Shown piece by piece: positions 1-13,006 of a stretch of 64,000 nt of DNA; position 1 is the first letter of the stretch, and every line of letters begins with the position of its first letter. The stretch spans positions 2,617,001 through 2,681,000 of the forward strand of contig OZ024759.1 of the NCBI GenBank assembly GCA_964016885.1, read 5' to 3'. The notes under the pieces are model-generated. The model had not been told where the DNA came from, made no database searches, and saw only the letters and a program-made list of their open reading frames with translations. This stretch comes from Eledone cirrhosa. Its lineage: Eukaryota; Mollusca; Cephalopoda; Octopoda; Eledonidae. The translations under genes and the position numbers were made by a program.

Positions 1-57
1 GTTTCTACCTCCTCAATAGTTGAGATAACAAAGAGGTTAAAGTTCTGTTTCACCCAT
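1..57. repeat. Reference monomer (first unit, 57 bp)
   Basis: This unit defines the phase used here: a pyrimidine box at bases 2-15, an inverted-repeat centre around the actag/aatag at about 16-20, the gaggtaacaaagaggtt box at about 22-38 (here with gagat for gaggt), and cacccat at 51-57. The family consensus has 15 A, 13 C, 10 G and 19 T, which is 40% GC with no CpG. Two positions are bistable across the array: A or C at position 7 (ctacctcc or ctccctcc) and G or T in the actagttg/actatttg part. This first unit is an ordinary variant with caatag and gagataac. Confidence 0.95.
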
Positions 58-1099
58 GTTTCTCCCTCCTCACTAGTTTAGGTAACAAAGAGGTTAAAGT
101 TCTGTTTCACCCATGTTTCTACCTCCTCACTATTTGAGGTAACAAAGAGGTTAAAGTTCTGTTTCACCCATGTTTCTCCTTCCTCGCTAGTTGAGGTAAC
201 AAAGAGGTTAAAGTTCTGTTTCACCCATGTTTCTACCTCCTCAATAGTTGAGGTAACAAAGAGGTTAAAGTTCTGTTTCACCCATGTTTCTACCTCCTCA
301 CTAGTTGAGGTAACAAAGAGGTTAAAGTCCTGTTTCACCCATGTTTCTACCTCCTCAATAGTTGAGATAACAAAGAGGTTAAAGTTCTGTTTCACCCATG
401 TTTCTCCCTCCTCACTAGTTGAGGTAACAAAGAGGTTAAAGTTCTGTTTCACCCATGTTTCTACCTCCTCACTATTTGAGGTAACAAAGAGGTTAAAGTT
501 CTGTTTCACCCATGTTTCTCCTTCCTCGCTAGTTGAGGTAACAAAGAGGTTAAAGTTCTGTTTCACCCATCTTTCTCCCCCCTCACTAGTTGAGGTAACA
601 AAGAGGTTATAGTTCTGTTCCACCCATGTTTCTCCCCCCTCACTAGTTGAGGTAACAAAGAGGTTAAAGTTCAGTTCACCCATGTTTCTCCCTCCTCACT
701 ATTAGAGGTAACAAAGAGGTTAAAGTTCAGTTTCACCCATGTTTCTCCCTCCTCACTAGTTGAGGTAACAAAGAGGTTAAAGTTCTGTTTCACCCATGTT
801 TCTACCTCCTCACTAGTTGAGGTAACAAAGAGGTTAAAGTTCTGTTTCACCCATGTTTCTACCTCCTCAATAGTTGAGGTAACAAAGAGGTTAAAGTTCT
901 GTTTCACCCATATTTCTACCTCCTCACTAGTTGAGGTAACAAAGAGGTTAAAGTCCTGTTTCACCCATGTTTCTACCTCCTCAATAGTTGAGATTACAAA
1001 GAGGTTAAAGTTCTGTTTCACCCATGTTTCTCCATCCTCACTAGTTGAGGTAACAAAGAGGTTAAAGTTCTGTTTCACCCATGTTTCTCCATACTCACT

Positions 1100-2090
1100 A
1101 GTTGAGGTAACAAAGAGGGTAAAGTTCTATTTCACCCATGTTTCTCCTTCCTTACTATTTGAGGTAACAAAGAGGTTAAAGTTCTGTTTCACCCATGTAT
1201 CTCCCTCTTTATTAGTTGAGGTAACACAGAGGTTAAAGTTCTGTTTCACCCATGTTTCTCCCTCCTCACTAGTTGAGGTAACAAAGACGTTAAAGTTCTG
1301 TTTCAGCCATGTTTCTACCTCCTCACTAGTTGAGGTAACAAATAGGTTAAAGTTCTGTTTCAACCATGTTTCTACCTCCTCACTAGTTGAGGTAACAAAG
1401 AGGTTAAAGTTCTGTTTCACCCATGTTTCTCCTCCTCACTAGTTGAGGTAACAAAGAGGTTAAAGTTCTGTTTCACCCATGTTTCTCCTTCCTTACTAGT
1501 TGAGGTAACAAAGAGGTTAAAGTTCTGTTTCACCCAAGTTTCTACCTTCCTCACTAGTTGAGGTAACAAAGAGGTTAGAGTTCTGTTTCACCCATATTTC
1601 TACCTCCTCACTATTTGAGGTAACAAAGAAGTTAAAGTTCTGTTTCACCCATGTTTCAACCTCCTCATTATTTGAGGTAACAAAGAGGATAAAGTTCTGT
1701 TTCACCCATGTTTCTCCCTCCTCACTATTAGAGGTAACAAAGAGGTTAAAGTTCTGTTTCACCGATGGTTCTACCTCCTCACTAGTTGAGGTAACAAAGA
1801 GGTTAGAGTTCTGTTTCAGCCCTGTTTCTACCTCCTCACTATTTGAGGTAACAAAGAAATTAAAGTTCAGTTTCACCCATGTTTCTCCCTCCTCACTAGT
1901 TGAGGTAACAAAGATGTTAGAGTTCTGTTTCACCCATGTTTCTACATCCTTATAAGTTGAGGTAACAAAGAGGTTAAAGTTCTGTTTCACCCATGTTTCT
2001 ACCTCCTCACTAGTTGAGGTAACAAAGAGGTTAAAGTTCTGTTTAACCCATGTTTCTAGCTTCCTCACTAGTTGAGGTAACAAAGAGGTT
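1100..2090. repeat. Domain I block, left copy of a mosaic duplication
   Basis: The run of unusual units here (gggtaaagttctatttc, ctccttccttactattt, ctccctctttattag, ctcctcctcac, ctaccttcctcac, attatttgag) recurs in the same order at about 4120-4885. The offset falls stepwise from 3,022 to 2,908 to 2,794 bp, that is by exactly two 57-bp units each time. So the right copy lacks two monomers at two separate places. The unit with acatccttataag at about 1945 is missing from the right copy but found at about 3599, so the blocks are mosaics. Confidence 0.75.
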
Positions 2091-4119
2091 AAAGTTCTGT
2101 TTCACCCATGTTTCTACCCCCTCAATAGTTGAGGTAACAAAGAGGTTAAAGTTCTGTTTCACCCATGTTACTACCTCCTCACTAGTTGAGGTAACAAAGA
2201 GGTTAAAGTCCTGTTTCACCCATGTTTCTACCTCCTCACTAGTTGAGATTACAAAGAGGATAAAGTTCTGTTTAACCCACGTTTCTACCTTCCTCACTAG
2301 TTGAGGTAACAAAGAGGTTAAAGTTCTGTTTCACCCATGTTTCTTACTCCTCACTAGTTGAGGTAACAAAGAGGTTAAAGTTCTGTTTCACTCATATTTC
2401 TACCTCCTCACTAGTTGAGGTAAAAAAGAGGTTAAAGTTCTGTTTCACCCATGTTCCTCCCTCCTCTCTAGTTGAGGTAACAAAGAGGTTAAAGTTCTGT
2501 TTCACCCATGTTTCTACCTCCTCACTATTTGAGGTAACAAAGAGGTTAAAGTTCTGTTTCACCCATGTTTCTCCCTCCTCGCTAGTTGAGGTAACAAAGA
2601 GGTTAAAGTTCTGTTTCACCCATCTTTCTCCCCCCTCACTAGTTGAGGTAACAAAGAGGTTATAGTTCTGTTCCACCCATGTTTCTCCCCCCTCACTAGT
2701 TGAGGTAACAAAGAGGTTAAAGTTCAGTTTCACCCATGTTTCTCCCCCCTCACTAGTTGAGGTAACAAAGAGGTTAAAGTTCTGTTTCACCCATGTTTCT
2801 CCATCCTCACTAGTTGAGGTAACAAAGAGGTTAAAGTTCTGTTTCACCCATGTTCCTCCCTCCTCTCTAGTTGAGGTAACAAAGAGATTAAAGTTCAGTT
2901 TCACCCATGTTTCTCCCTCCTCACTAGTTAAGGTAACAAAGAGGTTAAAGTTCTGTTTCACCCATGTTTCTACCTCCTCACTAGTTGAGGTAACAAAGAG
3001 GTTAAAGTTCTGTTTCACCCATGTTCTTCCCTCCTCTCTAGTTGAGGTAACAAAGAGGTTAAAGTTCTGTTTCACCCATGTTTGTCCCTCCTCACTAGTT
3101 GAGGTAACAAAGAGGTTAAAGTTCTGTTTCACCCATGTTTCTACCTCCTCACTATTTGAGGTAACAAAGAGGTTAAAGTTCTGTTTCACCCATGTTTCTC
3201 CCTCCTCGCTAGTTGAGGTAACAAAGAGGTTAAAGTTCTGTTTCACCCATCTTTCTCCACCCTCACTAGTTGAGGTAACAAAGAGGTTATAGTTCTGTTC
3301 CACCCATGTTTCTCCCCCCTCACTAGTTGAGGTAACAAAGATGTTAAAGTTCAGTTTCACCCATGTTTCTCCCTCCTCACTATTAGAGGTAACAAAGAGG
3401 TTAAAGTTCTGTTTCACCCATGTTTCTACCTCCTCACTAGTTGAGGTAACAAAGAGGTTTGAGTTCTCTTTCACCCCTGTTTCTACCTCCTCACTATTTG
3501 AGGTAACAATGAAGTTAAAGTTCAGTTTCACCCATGTTTCTCCCTCCTCACTAGTTGAGGTAACAAAGAGGTTAGAGTTCTGTTTCACCCATGTTTCTAC
3601 ATCCTTATAAGTTGAGGTAACAAAGAGGTTAAAGTTCTGTTTCACCCATGTTTCTACCTCCTCACTAGTTGAGGTAACAAAGAGGTTAAAGTTCTGTTTC
3701 ACCCATGTTTCTACCTCCTCACTAGTTGAGGTAACAAAGAGGTTAAAGTTCTGTTTCACCCATGTTTCTACCTCCTCACTAGTTGAGGTAACAAAGAGGT
3801 TAAAGTCCTGTTTCACCCATGTTTCTACCTCCTCAATAGTTGAGATAACAAAGAGGTTAAAGTTCTGTTTCATCCATGTTTCTACCTCCTCACTAGTTGA
3901 GGTAACAAAGAGGTTAAAGTTCTGTTTCACCCATGTTTCTACCTCCTCACTAGTTGAGGTAACAAAGAGGTTAAAGTTATGTTTCACCCATGTTTCTACC
4001 TCCTCACTAGTTGAGGTAACAAAGAGGTTAAAGTTCTGTTTCACCCATGTTTCTCCATCCTCACTAGTTGAGGTAACAAAGAGGTTAAAGTTCTGTTTCA
4101 CCCATGTTTCTCCATCCTC

Positions 4120-4885
4120 ACTAGTGAGGTAACAATGAGGGTAAAGTTCTATTTCACCCATGTTTCTCCTTCCTTACTATTTGAGGTAACAAAGAGGTTA
4201 AAGTTCTGTTTCACCCATGTATCTCCCTCTTTATTAGTTGAGGTAACAAAGAGGGTAAAGTTCTGTTTCACCCATGTTTCTACCTCCTCACTAGTTGAGG
4301 TAACAAAGAGGTTAAAGTTCTGTTTCACCCATGTTTCTCCTCCTCACTATTTGAGGTAACAAAGAGGTTAAAGTTCTGTTTCACCCATGTTTCTCCTTCC
4401 TTACTAGTTGAGGTAACAAAGAGGTTAAAGTTCTGTTTCACCCAAGTTTCTACCTTCCTCACTAGTTGAGGTAACAAAGAGGTTAGAGTTCTGTTTCACC
4501 CATATTTCTACCTCCTCACTATTTGAGGTAACAAAGAAGTTAAAGTTCTGTTTCACCCATATTTCAACCTCCTCATTATTTGAGGTAACAAAGAGGATAA
4601 AGTTCTGTTTCACCCATGTTTCTCCCTCCTCACTATTAGAGGTAACAAAGAGGTTAAAGTTCTGTTTCACCCATGGTTCTACCTCCTCACTAGTTGAGGT
4701 AACAAAGAGGTTAGAGTTCTGTTTCAGCCCTGTTTCTACCTCCTCACTATTTGAGGTAACAAAGAAATTAAAGTTCAGTTTCACCCATGTTTCTACCTCC
4801 TCACTAGTTGAGGTAACAAAGAGGTTAAAGTTCTGTTTAACCCCTGTTTCTAGCTTCCTCACTAGTTGAGGTAACAAAGAGGTTA
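4120..4885. repeat. Domain I block, right copy with two 2-monomer deletions
   Basis: This is the counterpart of the block at 1100-2090, with the same order of marker units and two losses of 114 bp. It begins with a unit that also has a 1-bp deletion (cactagtgagg) next to gggtaaag. Single-base differences elsewhere show that it is older than the near-identical duplications further right. Loss of whole monomers without change of phase is what unequal exchange between misaligned repeats would produce. Confidence 0.7.
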
Positions 4886-6405
4886 AAGTTCTGTTTCACC
4901 CATGTTTCTACCCCCTCAATAGTTGAGGTAACAAAGAGGTTAAAGTTCTGTTTCACCCATGTTACTACCTCCTCACTAGTTGAGGTAACAAAGAGGTTAA
5001 AGTTCTGTTTCACCCATGTTTCTACATCCTCACTAGTTGAGATTACAAAGAGGTTAAAGTTCTGTTTCATCCACGTTTCTACCTCCTCACTAGTTGAGGT
5101 AACAAAGAGGTTAAAGTTCTGTTTCACCCATGTTCATACCTCCTCTCTAGTTGAGGTAACAAAGAGGTTAAAGTTCTGTTTCACCCATGTTTCTCCCTCT
5201 TCACTAGTTGAGGTAACAAAGAGGTTAAAGTTCTGTTTCACCCATGTTTCTACCTCCTCACTATTTGAGGTAACAAAGAGGTTAAAGTTCTGTTTCACCC
5301 ATGTTTCTCCCTCCTCGCTAGTTGAGGTAACAAAGAGGTTAAAGTTCTGTTTCACCCATCTTTCTCCCCTCTCACTAGTTGAGGTAACAAAGAGGTTAAA
5401 GTTCTGTTTCACCCATGTTTCTTCCTCCTAACTAGTTGAGGTAACAAAGAGGTTAAAGTTCTGTTTCACCCATGTTTCTACCTCCTTACTAGTTGAGGTA
5501 ACAAAGAGGTTAAAGTTCTGTTTCACCCATGTTTCTCCCTCCTCATTAGTTGAGGTAACAAAGAGGTTAAAGTTCTGTTTCACCCATGTTTCTCCCTCCT
5601 CATTAGTTGAGGTAACAAAGAGGTTAAAGTTCTGTTTCACCCATGTTTCTACCTCCTCACTATTTGAGGTAACAAAGAAGTTAAAGTTCTGTTTCACCCA
5701 TACTCTACCTCCTCATTATTTGAGGTAACAAAGAGGTTAAAGTCCTGTTACACCCATGTTTCTCCCTCCTCACTATTAGAGGTAACAAAGAGGTTAAAGT
5801 TCTGTTTCACCCATGTTTTTCCCTCCTCACTAGTTGAGGTAACAAAGAGGTTGAAGTTCTGTTTCACCCATGTTTCTACCTCCTCACTAGTTGAGGTAAC
5901 AAAGAGGTTAAAGTTCTGTTTCACCCATGTTTCTTCCTCCTAACTAGTTGAGGTAACAAAGAGGTTAAAGTTCTGTTTCACCCATGTTTCTACCTCCTTA
6001 CTAGTTGAGGTAACAAAGAGGTTAAAGTTCTGTTTCACCCATGTTTCTCCCTCCTCATTAGTTGAGGTAACAAAGAGGTTAAAGTTCTGTTTCACCCATG
6101 TTTCTACCTCCTTACTAGTTGAGGTAACAAAGAGGTTAAAGTTCTGTTTCACCCAGGTTTCTACCTCCTCACTAGTTGAGTTAACAAAGAGGTTAGATTT
6201 CTGTTTCACCCATGTTTCTACCTCCTCACTACTTGAGGTAACAAAGAAGTTAAAGTTCTGTTTCACCCATGTTTCTCCATCCTCACTAGTTGAGGTAACA
6301 AAGAGGTTAAAGTTCTGTTTCACCCATGTTTATACCTCCTCACTAGTTGAGGTAACAAAGAGGTTAAACTTCTGTTTAACCCACGTTTTTACCTTCCTCA
6401 CTAGT

Positions 6406-6480
6406 TTAGGTAACAAAGAGGTTAAAGTTCTGTTTCACCCATGTTGTTTCTACCTCCTCAATAGTTGAGGTAACAAAGAG
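6406..6480. repeat. Unique 60-bp monomer with a 3-bp insertion
   Basis: At about 6441-6450 the unit reads catgttgtttctacc, where the standard is catgtttctacc, a 3-bp gain that looks like a local gtt duplication. No other copy of this insertion was seen in the window, so it is a private mutation that has not been spread by homogenisation. It follows a gtttaaccc unit with a 1-bp insertion at about 6390-6400. Confidence 0.75.
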
Positions 6481-7095
6481 GTTAAAGTTCTGTTTCACCC
6501 ATGTTCCTCCCTCCTCTCTAGTTGAGGTAACAAAGATGTTAAAGTTCTGTTTCACCCATGTTTCTCCCTCCTCACTAGTTGAGGTAACAAAGAGGTTAAA
6601 GTTCTGTTTCACCCATGTTTCTACCTCCTCACTATTTGAGGTAACAAAGAGGTTAAAGTTCTGTTTCACCCATGTTTCTCCCTCCTCGCTAGTTGAGGTA
6701 ACAAAGAGGTTAAAATTTTGTTTCACCCATCTTTCTCCCCCCTCACTAGTTGAGGTAACAAAGAGGTTATAGTTCTGTTCCACCCATGTTTCTACCCCCT
6801 CACTAGTTGAGGTAACAAAGAGGTTAAAGTTCAGTTTCACCCATGTTTCTCCCTCCTCACTAGTTGAGGTAACAAAGAGGTTAAAGTTCTGTTTCACCCA
6901 TGTTTCTACCTCCTCACTATTTAAGGTAACAAAGAGGTTAAAGTTCTGTTTCACCCATGTTTCTCCCTCCTCGCTAGTTGAGGTAACAAAGAGGTTAAAG
7001 TTCTGTTTCACCCATGTTTCTCCCCCCTCACTAGTTGAGGTAACAAAGAGGTTAAAGTTCTGTTTCACCAATGTTTCTCCCCCCTCACTAGTTGA

Positions 7096-9441
7096 GGTAA
7101 CAAAGAGGTTAAAGTTCTGTTTCACCCATGTTTCTCCCTCCTCACTAGTTGAGGTAACAAAGAGGTTAAAGTTCTGTTTCACCCATGTTTCTCCCTCCTC
7201 ATTAGTTCAGGTAACAAAGAGGTTGAAGTTCTGTTTCACCCATGTTTTTCCCTCCTCACTAGTTGAGGTAACAAAGAGGTTGAAGTTCTGTTTCACCCAT
7301 GTTTCTACCTCCTCACTAGTTGAGGTAACAAAGAGGTTAAAGTTCTGTTTCACCCATGTTTCTTCCTCCTAACTTGTTGAGGTAACAAAGAGGTTAAAGT
7401 TCTGTTTCACCCATGTTTCTACCTCCTTACTAGTTGAGGTAACAAAGAGGTTAAAGTTCTGTTTCACCCATGTTTCTCCCTCCTCATTAGTTGAGGTAAC
7501 AAAGAGGTTAAAGTTCTGTTTCACCCATGTTTCTACCTCCTCACTATTTGAGGTAACAAAGAAGTTAAAGTTCTGTTTCACCCATACTCTACCTCCTCAT
7601 TATTTGAGGTAACAAAGAGGTTAAAGTTCTGTTACACCCATGTTTCTCCCTCCTCACTATTAGAGGTAACAAAGAGGTTAAAGTTCTGTTTCACCCATGT
7701 TTCTACCTCCTCACTAGTTGAGGTAACAAAGAGGTTAGATTTCTGTTTCACCCATGTTTCTACCTCCTCACTACTTGAGGTAACAAAGAAGTTAAAGTTC
7801 TGTTTCACCCATGTTTCTCCCTCCTCACTAGTTGAGGTAACAAAGAGGTTAGAGTTCTGTTTCACCCATGTTTCTACCTCCTCACTATTTGAGGTAACAA
7901 AGAGGTTAAAGTTCTGTTTCACCCATGTTTCTACCTCCTCACTAGTTGAGGTAACAAAGAGGTTAAAGTTCTTTTTCACCCATGTTTCTCCCTCCTCGCT
8001 AGTTGAGGTAACAAAGAGGTTAAAGTTCTGTTTCACCCATCTTTCTCCCCCTCACTAGTTGAGGTAACAAAGAGGTTAAAGTTCTGTTTCACCCATGTTT
8101 CTCCCCCCTCATTACTTGAGGTAACAAAGAGGTTAAAGTTCTGTTTCACCCATGTTTCTCCCTCCTCACTAGTTGAGGTAACAAAAAGGTTAAAGTTCTG
8201 TTTCACCCATGTTTCTCCCTCCTCACTAGTTGAGGTAACAAAGACGTTAAAGTTCTGTTTCACCCATGTTTCTCCCCCCTCACTAGTTGAGGTAACAAAG
8301 AGGTTAAAGTTCTGTTTAACCCATGTTTCTCCCCCCTCATTAGTTGAGGTAACAAAGAGGTTAAAGTTCTGTTTCACCCATGTTTCTCCCTCCTCTCTAG
8401 TGGAGGTAACAAAGAGGTTGAAGTTCTGTTTCACCCATGTTTCTACCTCCTCACTAGTTGAGGTAACAAAGAGGTTAAAGTTCTGTTACACCCATGTTTT
8501 TCCCTCCTCACTATTAGAGGTAACAAAGAGGTTAAAGTTCTGTTTCACCCATGTTTCTACCTCCTCACTACTTGAGGTAACAAAGAAGTTAAAGTTCTGT
8601 TTCACCCATGTTTCTCCCTCCTCACTAGTTGAGGTAACATAGAGGTTAGAGTTCTGTTTCACCCATGTTTCTACCTCCTCACTATTTGAGGTAACAAAGA
8701 GGTTAAAGTTCTGTTTCACCCATGTTTCTACCTCCTCACTAGTTGAGGTAACAAAGAGGTTAAAGTTCTGTTTCACCCATGTTTCTCCCTCCTCGCGAGT
8801 TGAAGTAACAAAGAGGTTAAAGTTCTGTTTCACCCATCTTTCTCCCCTTCACTAGTTGAGGTAACAAAGAGGTTAAAGTTCTGTTTCACCCATGTTTCTC
8901 CCCCCTCACTAGTTGAGGTAACAAAGAGGTTAAATTTCTGTTTCACCCATGTTTCTCCCCCCTCATTAGTTGAGGTAACAATGAGGTTAAAGTTCTGTTT
9001 CACCCATGTTTCTCCCTCCTCTCTAGTGGAGGTAACAAAGAGGTTGAAGTTCTGTTTCACCCATGTTTCTCCCCCCTCACTAGTTGAGGTAACAAAGAGG
9101 TTAAAGTTCTGTTTCACCCATGTTTCTCCCTCCTCACTAGTTGAGGTAACAAAGAAGTTAAAGTTCTGTTTCACCCATACTCTACCTCCTCATTATTTGA
9201 GGTAACAAAGAGGTTAAAGTCCTGTTACACCCATGTTTCTCCCTCCTCACTATTAGAGGTAACAAAGAGGTTAAAGTTCTGTTTCACCCATGTTTCTACC
9301 TCCTCACTAGTTGAGGTAACAAAGAGGTTAGATTTCTGTTTTACCCATGTTTCTACCTCCTCACTACTTGAGGTAACAAAGAAGTTAAAGTTCTGTTTCA
9401 CCCATGTTTCTCCCTCCTCACTAGTTGAGGTAACAAAGAGG
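7096..9441. repeat. 2,346-bp block, copy 1 (offset 2,561 bp)
   Basis: This block recurs at 9657-12002 with a constant offset of 2,561 bp, which is 45 monomers less 4 bp of shared 1-bp deletions. It carries a characteristic series of units: cattagttcagg, ttcttcctcctaacttg, catactctacc, catctttctccccctcac, ctctctagtggagg with gttgaag, and ctcgcgagttgaag. I found only two base differences between the copies, T to C (8451 against 11012) and A to G (8814 against 11375). The copies therefore look about 99.9% identical, which implies very recent duplication or an assembly duplication. About 215 bp separates the two copies. Confidence 0.85.
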
Positions 9442-9656
9442 TTAGATTTCTGTTTCACCCATGTTTCTACCTCCTCACTACTTGAGGTAACAAAGAAGTT
9501 AAAGTTCTGTTTCACCCATGTTTCTCCCTCCTCACTAGTTGAGGTAACAAAGAGGTTAGAGTTCTGTTTCACCCATGTTTCTACCTCCTCACTATTTGAG
9601 GTAACAAAGAGGTTAAAGTCCTGTTACACCCATGTTTCTCCCTCCTCACTATTAGA

Positions 9657-12002
9657 GGTAACAAAGAGGTTAAAGTTCTGTTTCACCCATGTTTCTCCCT
9701 CCTCACTAGTTGAGGTAACAAAGAGGTTAAAGTTCTGTTTCACCCATGTTTCTCCCTCCTCATTAGTTCAGGTAACAAAGAGGTTGAAGTTCTGTTTCAC
9801 CCATGTTTTTCCCTCCTCACTAGTTGAGGTAACAAAGAGGTTGAAGTTCTGTTTCACCCATGTTTCTACCTCCTCACTAGTTGAGGTAACAAAGAGGTTA
9901 AAGTTCTGTTTCACCCATGTTTCTTCCTCCTAACTTGTTGAGGTAACAAAGAGGTTAAAGTTCTGTTTCACCCATGTTTCTACCTCCTTACTAGTTGAGG
10001 TAACAAAGAGGTTAAAGTTCTGTTTCACCCATGTTTCTCCCTCCTCATTAGTTGAGGTAACAAAGAGGTTAAAGTTCTGTTTCACCCATGTTTCTACCTC
10101 CTCACTATTTGAGGTAACAAAGAAGTTAAAGTTCTGTTTCACCCATACTCTACCTCCTCATTATTTGAGGTAACAAAGAGGTTAAAGTTCTGTTACACCC
10201 ATGTTTCTCCCTCCTCACTATTAGAGGTAACAAAGAGGTTAAAGTTCTGTTTCACCCATGTTTCTACCTCCTCACTAGTTGAGGTAACAAAGAGGTTAGA
10301 TTTCTGTTTCACCCATGTTTCTACCTCCTCACTACTTGAGGTAACAAAGAAGTTAAAGTTCTGTTTCACCCATGTTTCTCCCTCCTCACTAGTTGAGGTA
10401 ACAAAGAGGTTAGAGTTCTGTTTCACCCATGTTTCTACCTCCTCACTATTTGAGGTAACAAAGAGGTTAAAGTTCTGTTTCACCCATGTTTCTACCTCCT
10501 CACTAGTTGAGGTAACAAAGAGGTTAAAGTTCTTTTTCACCCATGTTTCTCCCTCCTCGCTAGTTGAGGTAACAAAGAGGTTAAAGTTCTGTTTCACCCA
10601 TCTTTCTCCCCCTCACTAGTTGAGGTAACAAAGAGGTTAAAGTTCTGTTTCACCCATGTTTCTCCCCCCTCATTACTTGAGGTAACAAAGAGGTTAAAGT
10701 TCTGTTTCACCCATGTTTCTCCCTCCTCACTAGTTGAGGTAACAAAAAGGTTAAAGTTCTGTTTCACCCATGTTTCTCCCTCCTCACTAGTTGAGGTAAC
10801 AAAGACGTTAAAGTTCTGTTTCACCCATGTTTCTCCCCCCTCACTAGTTGAGGTAACAAAGAGGTTAAAGTTCTGTTTAACCCATGTTTCTCCCCCCTCA
10901 TTAGTTGAGGTAACAAAGAGGTTAAAGTTCTGTTTCACCCATGTTTCTCCCTCCTCTCTAGTGGAGGTAACAAAGAGGTTGAAGTTCTGTTTCACCCATG
11001 TTTCTACCTCCCCACTAGTTGAGGTAACAAAGAGGTTAAAGTTCTGTTACACCCATGTTTTTCCCTCCTCACTATTAGAGGTAACAAAGAGGTTAAAGTT
11101 CTGTTTCACCCATGTTTCTACCTCCTCACTACTTGAGGTAACAAAGAAGTTAAAGTTCTGTTTCACCCATGTTTCTCCCTCCTCACTAGTTGAGGTAACA
11201 TAGAGGTTAGAGTTCTGTTTCACCCATGTTTCTACCTCCTCACTATTTGAGGTAACAAAGAGGTTAAAGTTCTGTTTCACCCATGTTTCTACCTCCTCAC
11301 TAGTTGAGGTAACAAAGAGGTTAAAGTTCTGTTTCACCCATGTTTCTCCCTCCTCGCGAGTTGAAGTAACAAAGGGGTTAAAGTTCTGTTTCACCCATCT
11401 TTCTCCCCTTCACTAGTTGAGGTAACAAAGAGGTTAAAGTTCTGTTTCACCCATGTTTCTCCCCCCTCACTAGTTGAGGTAACAAAGAGGTTAAATTTCT
11501 GTTTCACCCATGTTTCTCCCCCCTCATTAGTTGAGGTAACAATGAGGTTAAAGTTCTGTTTCACCCATGTTTCTCCCTCCTCTCTAGTGGAGGTAACAAA
11601 GAGGTTGAAGTTCTGTTTCACCCATGTTTCTCCCCCCTCACTAGTTGAGGTAACAAAGAGGTTAAAGTTCTGTTTCACCCATGTTTCTCCCTCCTCACTA
11701 GTTGAGGTAACAAAGAAGTTAAAGTTCTGTTTCACCCATACTCTACCTCCTCATTATTTGAGGTAACAAAGAGGTTAAAGTCCTGTTACACCCATGTTTC
11801 TCCCTCCTCACTATTAGAGGTAACAAAGAGGTTAAAGTTCTGTTTCACCCATGTTTCTACCTCCTCACTAGTTGAGGTAACAAAGAGGTTAGATTTCTGT
11901 TTTACCCATGTTTCTACCTCCTCACTACTTGAGGTAACAAAGAAGTTAAAGTTCTGTTTCACCCATGTTTCTCCCTCCTCACTAGTTGAGGTAACAAAGA
12001 GG
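9657..12002. repeat. 2,346-bp block, copy 2 (offset 2,561 bp)
   Basis: This copy matches 7096-9441 in order of marker units, in all shared 1-bp indels and in nearly all bases. The match ends where copy 1 has gttagatttctg and this copy has gttaaatttctg followed by catgtttatacc. That point is the junction with the next block, at about 12003. Confidence 0.85.
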
Positions 12003-12200
12003 TTAAATTTCTGTTTCACCCATGTTTATACCTCCTCACTAGTTGAGGTAACAAAGAGGTTAAACTTCTGTTTAACCCACGTTTCTACCTTCCTCACTAG
12101 TTGAGGTAACAAAGAGGTTAATGTTCTGTTTCACCCATGTTTCTACCTCCTCAATAGTTGAGGTACAAAGAGGTTAAAGTTCTGTTTCACCCATGTTTCT
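11765..12200. repeat. 436-bp block, copy A of three
   Basis: This run starts near a gtcctgttacaccc unit. It goes through gttagatttctg, tactacttg-type, gttaaatttctg, catgtttatacc and gtttaacccacg units and ends in a gaggtacaaag unit. It is repeated at about 12392-12827 (offset 627 bp, exactly 11 monomers) and about 14099-14534 (offset a further 1,707 bp). A related but more diverged series lies near 19.93-20.13 kb. Confidence 0.7.
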
Positions 12201-12391
12201 TCCTCCTCACTAGTTGAGGTAACAAAGAGGTTAAAGTTCTGTTTCACCCATATTTCTACCTCCTCACTAGTTGAGGTAACAAAGAGGTTAAAATACTGTT
12301 TCACCCATGTTCCTCCCTCCTCTCTAGTTGAGGTAACAAAGATGTTAAAGTTCTGTTTCACCCATGTTTCTCCCTCCTCACTAGTTGAGGT

Positions 12392-12827
12392 AACAAAGAG
12401 GTTAAAGTCCTGTTACACCCATGTTTCTCCCTCCTCACTATTAGAGGTAACAAAGAGGTTAAAGTTCTGTTTCACCCATGTTTCTACCTCCTCACTAGTT
12501 GAGGTAACAAAGAGGTTAGATTTCTGTTTCACCCATGTTTCTACCTCCTCACTACTTGAGGTAACAAAGAAGTTAAAGTTCTGTTTCACCCATGTTTCTC
12601 CCTCCTCACTAGTTGAGGTAACAAAGAGGTTAAATTTCTGTTTCACCCATGTTTATACCTCCTCACTAGTCGAGGTAACAAAGAGGTTAAACTTCTGTTT
12701 AACCCACGTTTCTACCTTCCTCACTAGTTGAGGTAACAAAGAGGTTAATGTTCTGTTTCACCCATGTTTCTACCTCCTCAATAGTTGAGGTACAAAGAGG
12801 TTAAAGTTCTGTTTCACCCATGTTTCT
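12392..12827. repeat. 436-bp block, copy B of three
   Basis: This is the same ordered series as at 11765-12200, shifted by 627 bp, so the two copies lie 11 units apart. Its cactagtcgagg unit near 12671 carries a private C that creates a CpG. The gaggtacaaag 1-bp deletion unit lies at about 12787. Confidence 0.7.
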
Positions 12828-13006
12828 ACCTCCTCACTAGTTGAGGTAACAAAGAGGTTAAAGTTCTGTTTCACCCATGTTTCTTCCTCCTCACTAGTTG
12901 AGGTAACAAAGAGGTTAAAGTTCTGTTTCACCCATATTTCTACCTCCTCACTAGTTGAGGTAACAAAGAGGTTAAAGTTCTGTTTCACCCATGTTTCTAC
13001 CTCCTC

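Noticed and set aside
2392..4161. Minus-strand open frame of 589 codons, the longest in the window, with an ATG start
   Set aside because: It is simply 31 in-frame satellite units. The start ATG comes from a private caatgaggg variant, the frame is the same one that is broken elsewhere by 1-bp indels and by gtttagg (TAA) or gttctattt (TAG) variants, and variation is mostly at amino-acid-changing positions. No domain is recognisable.
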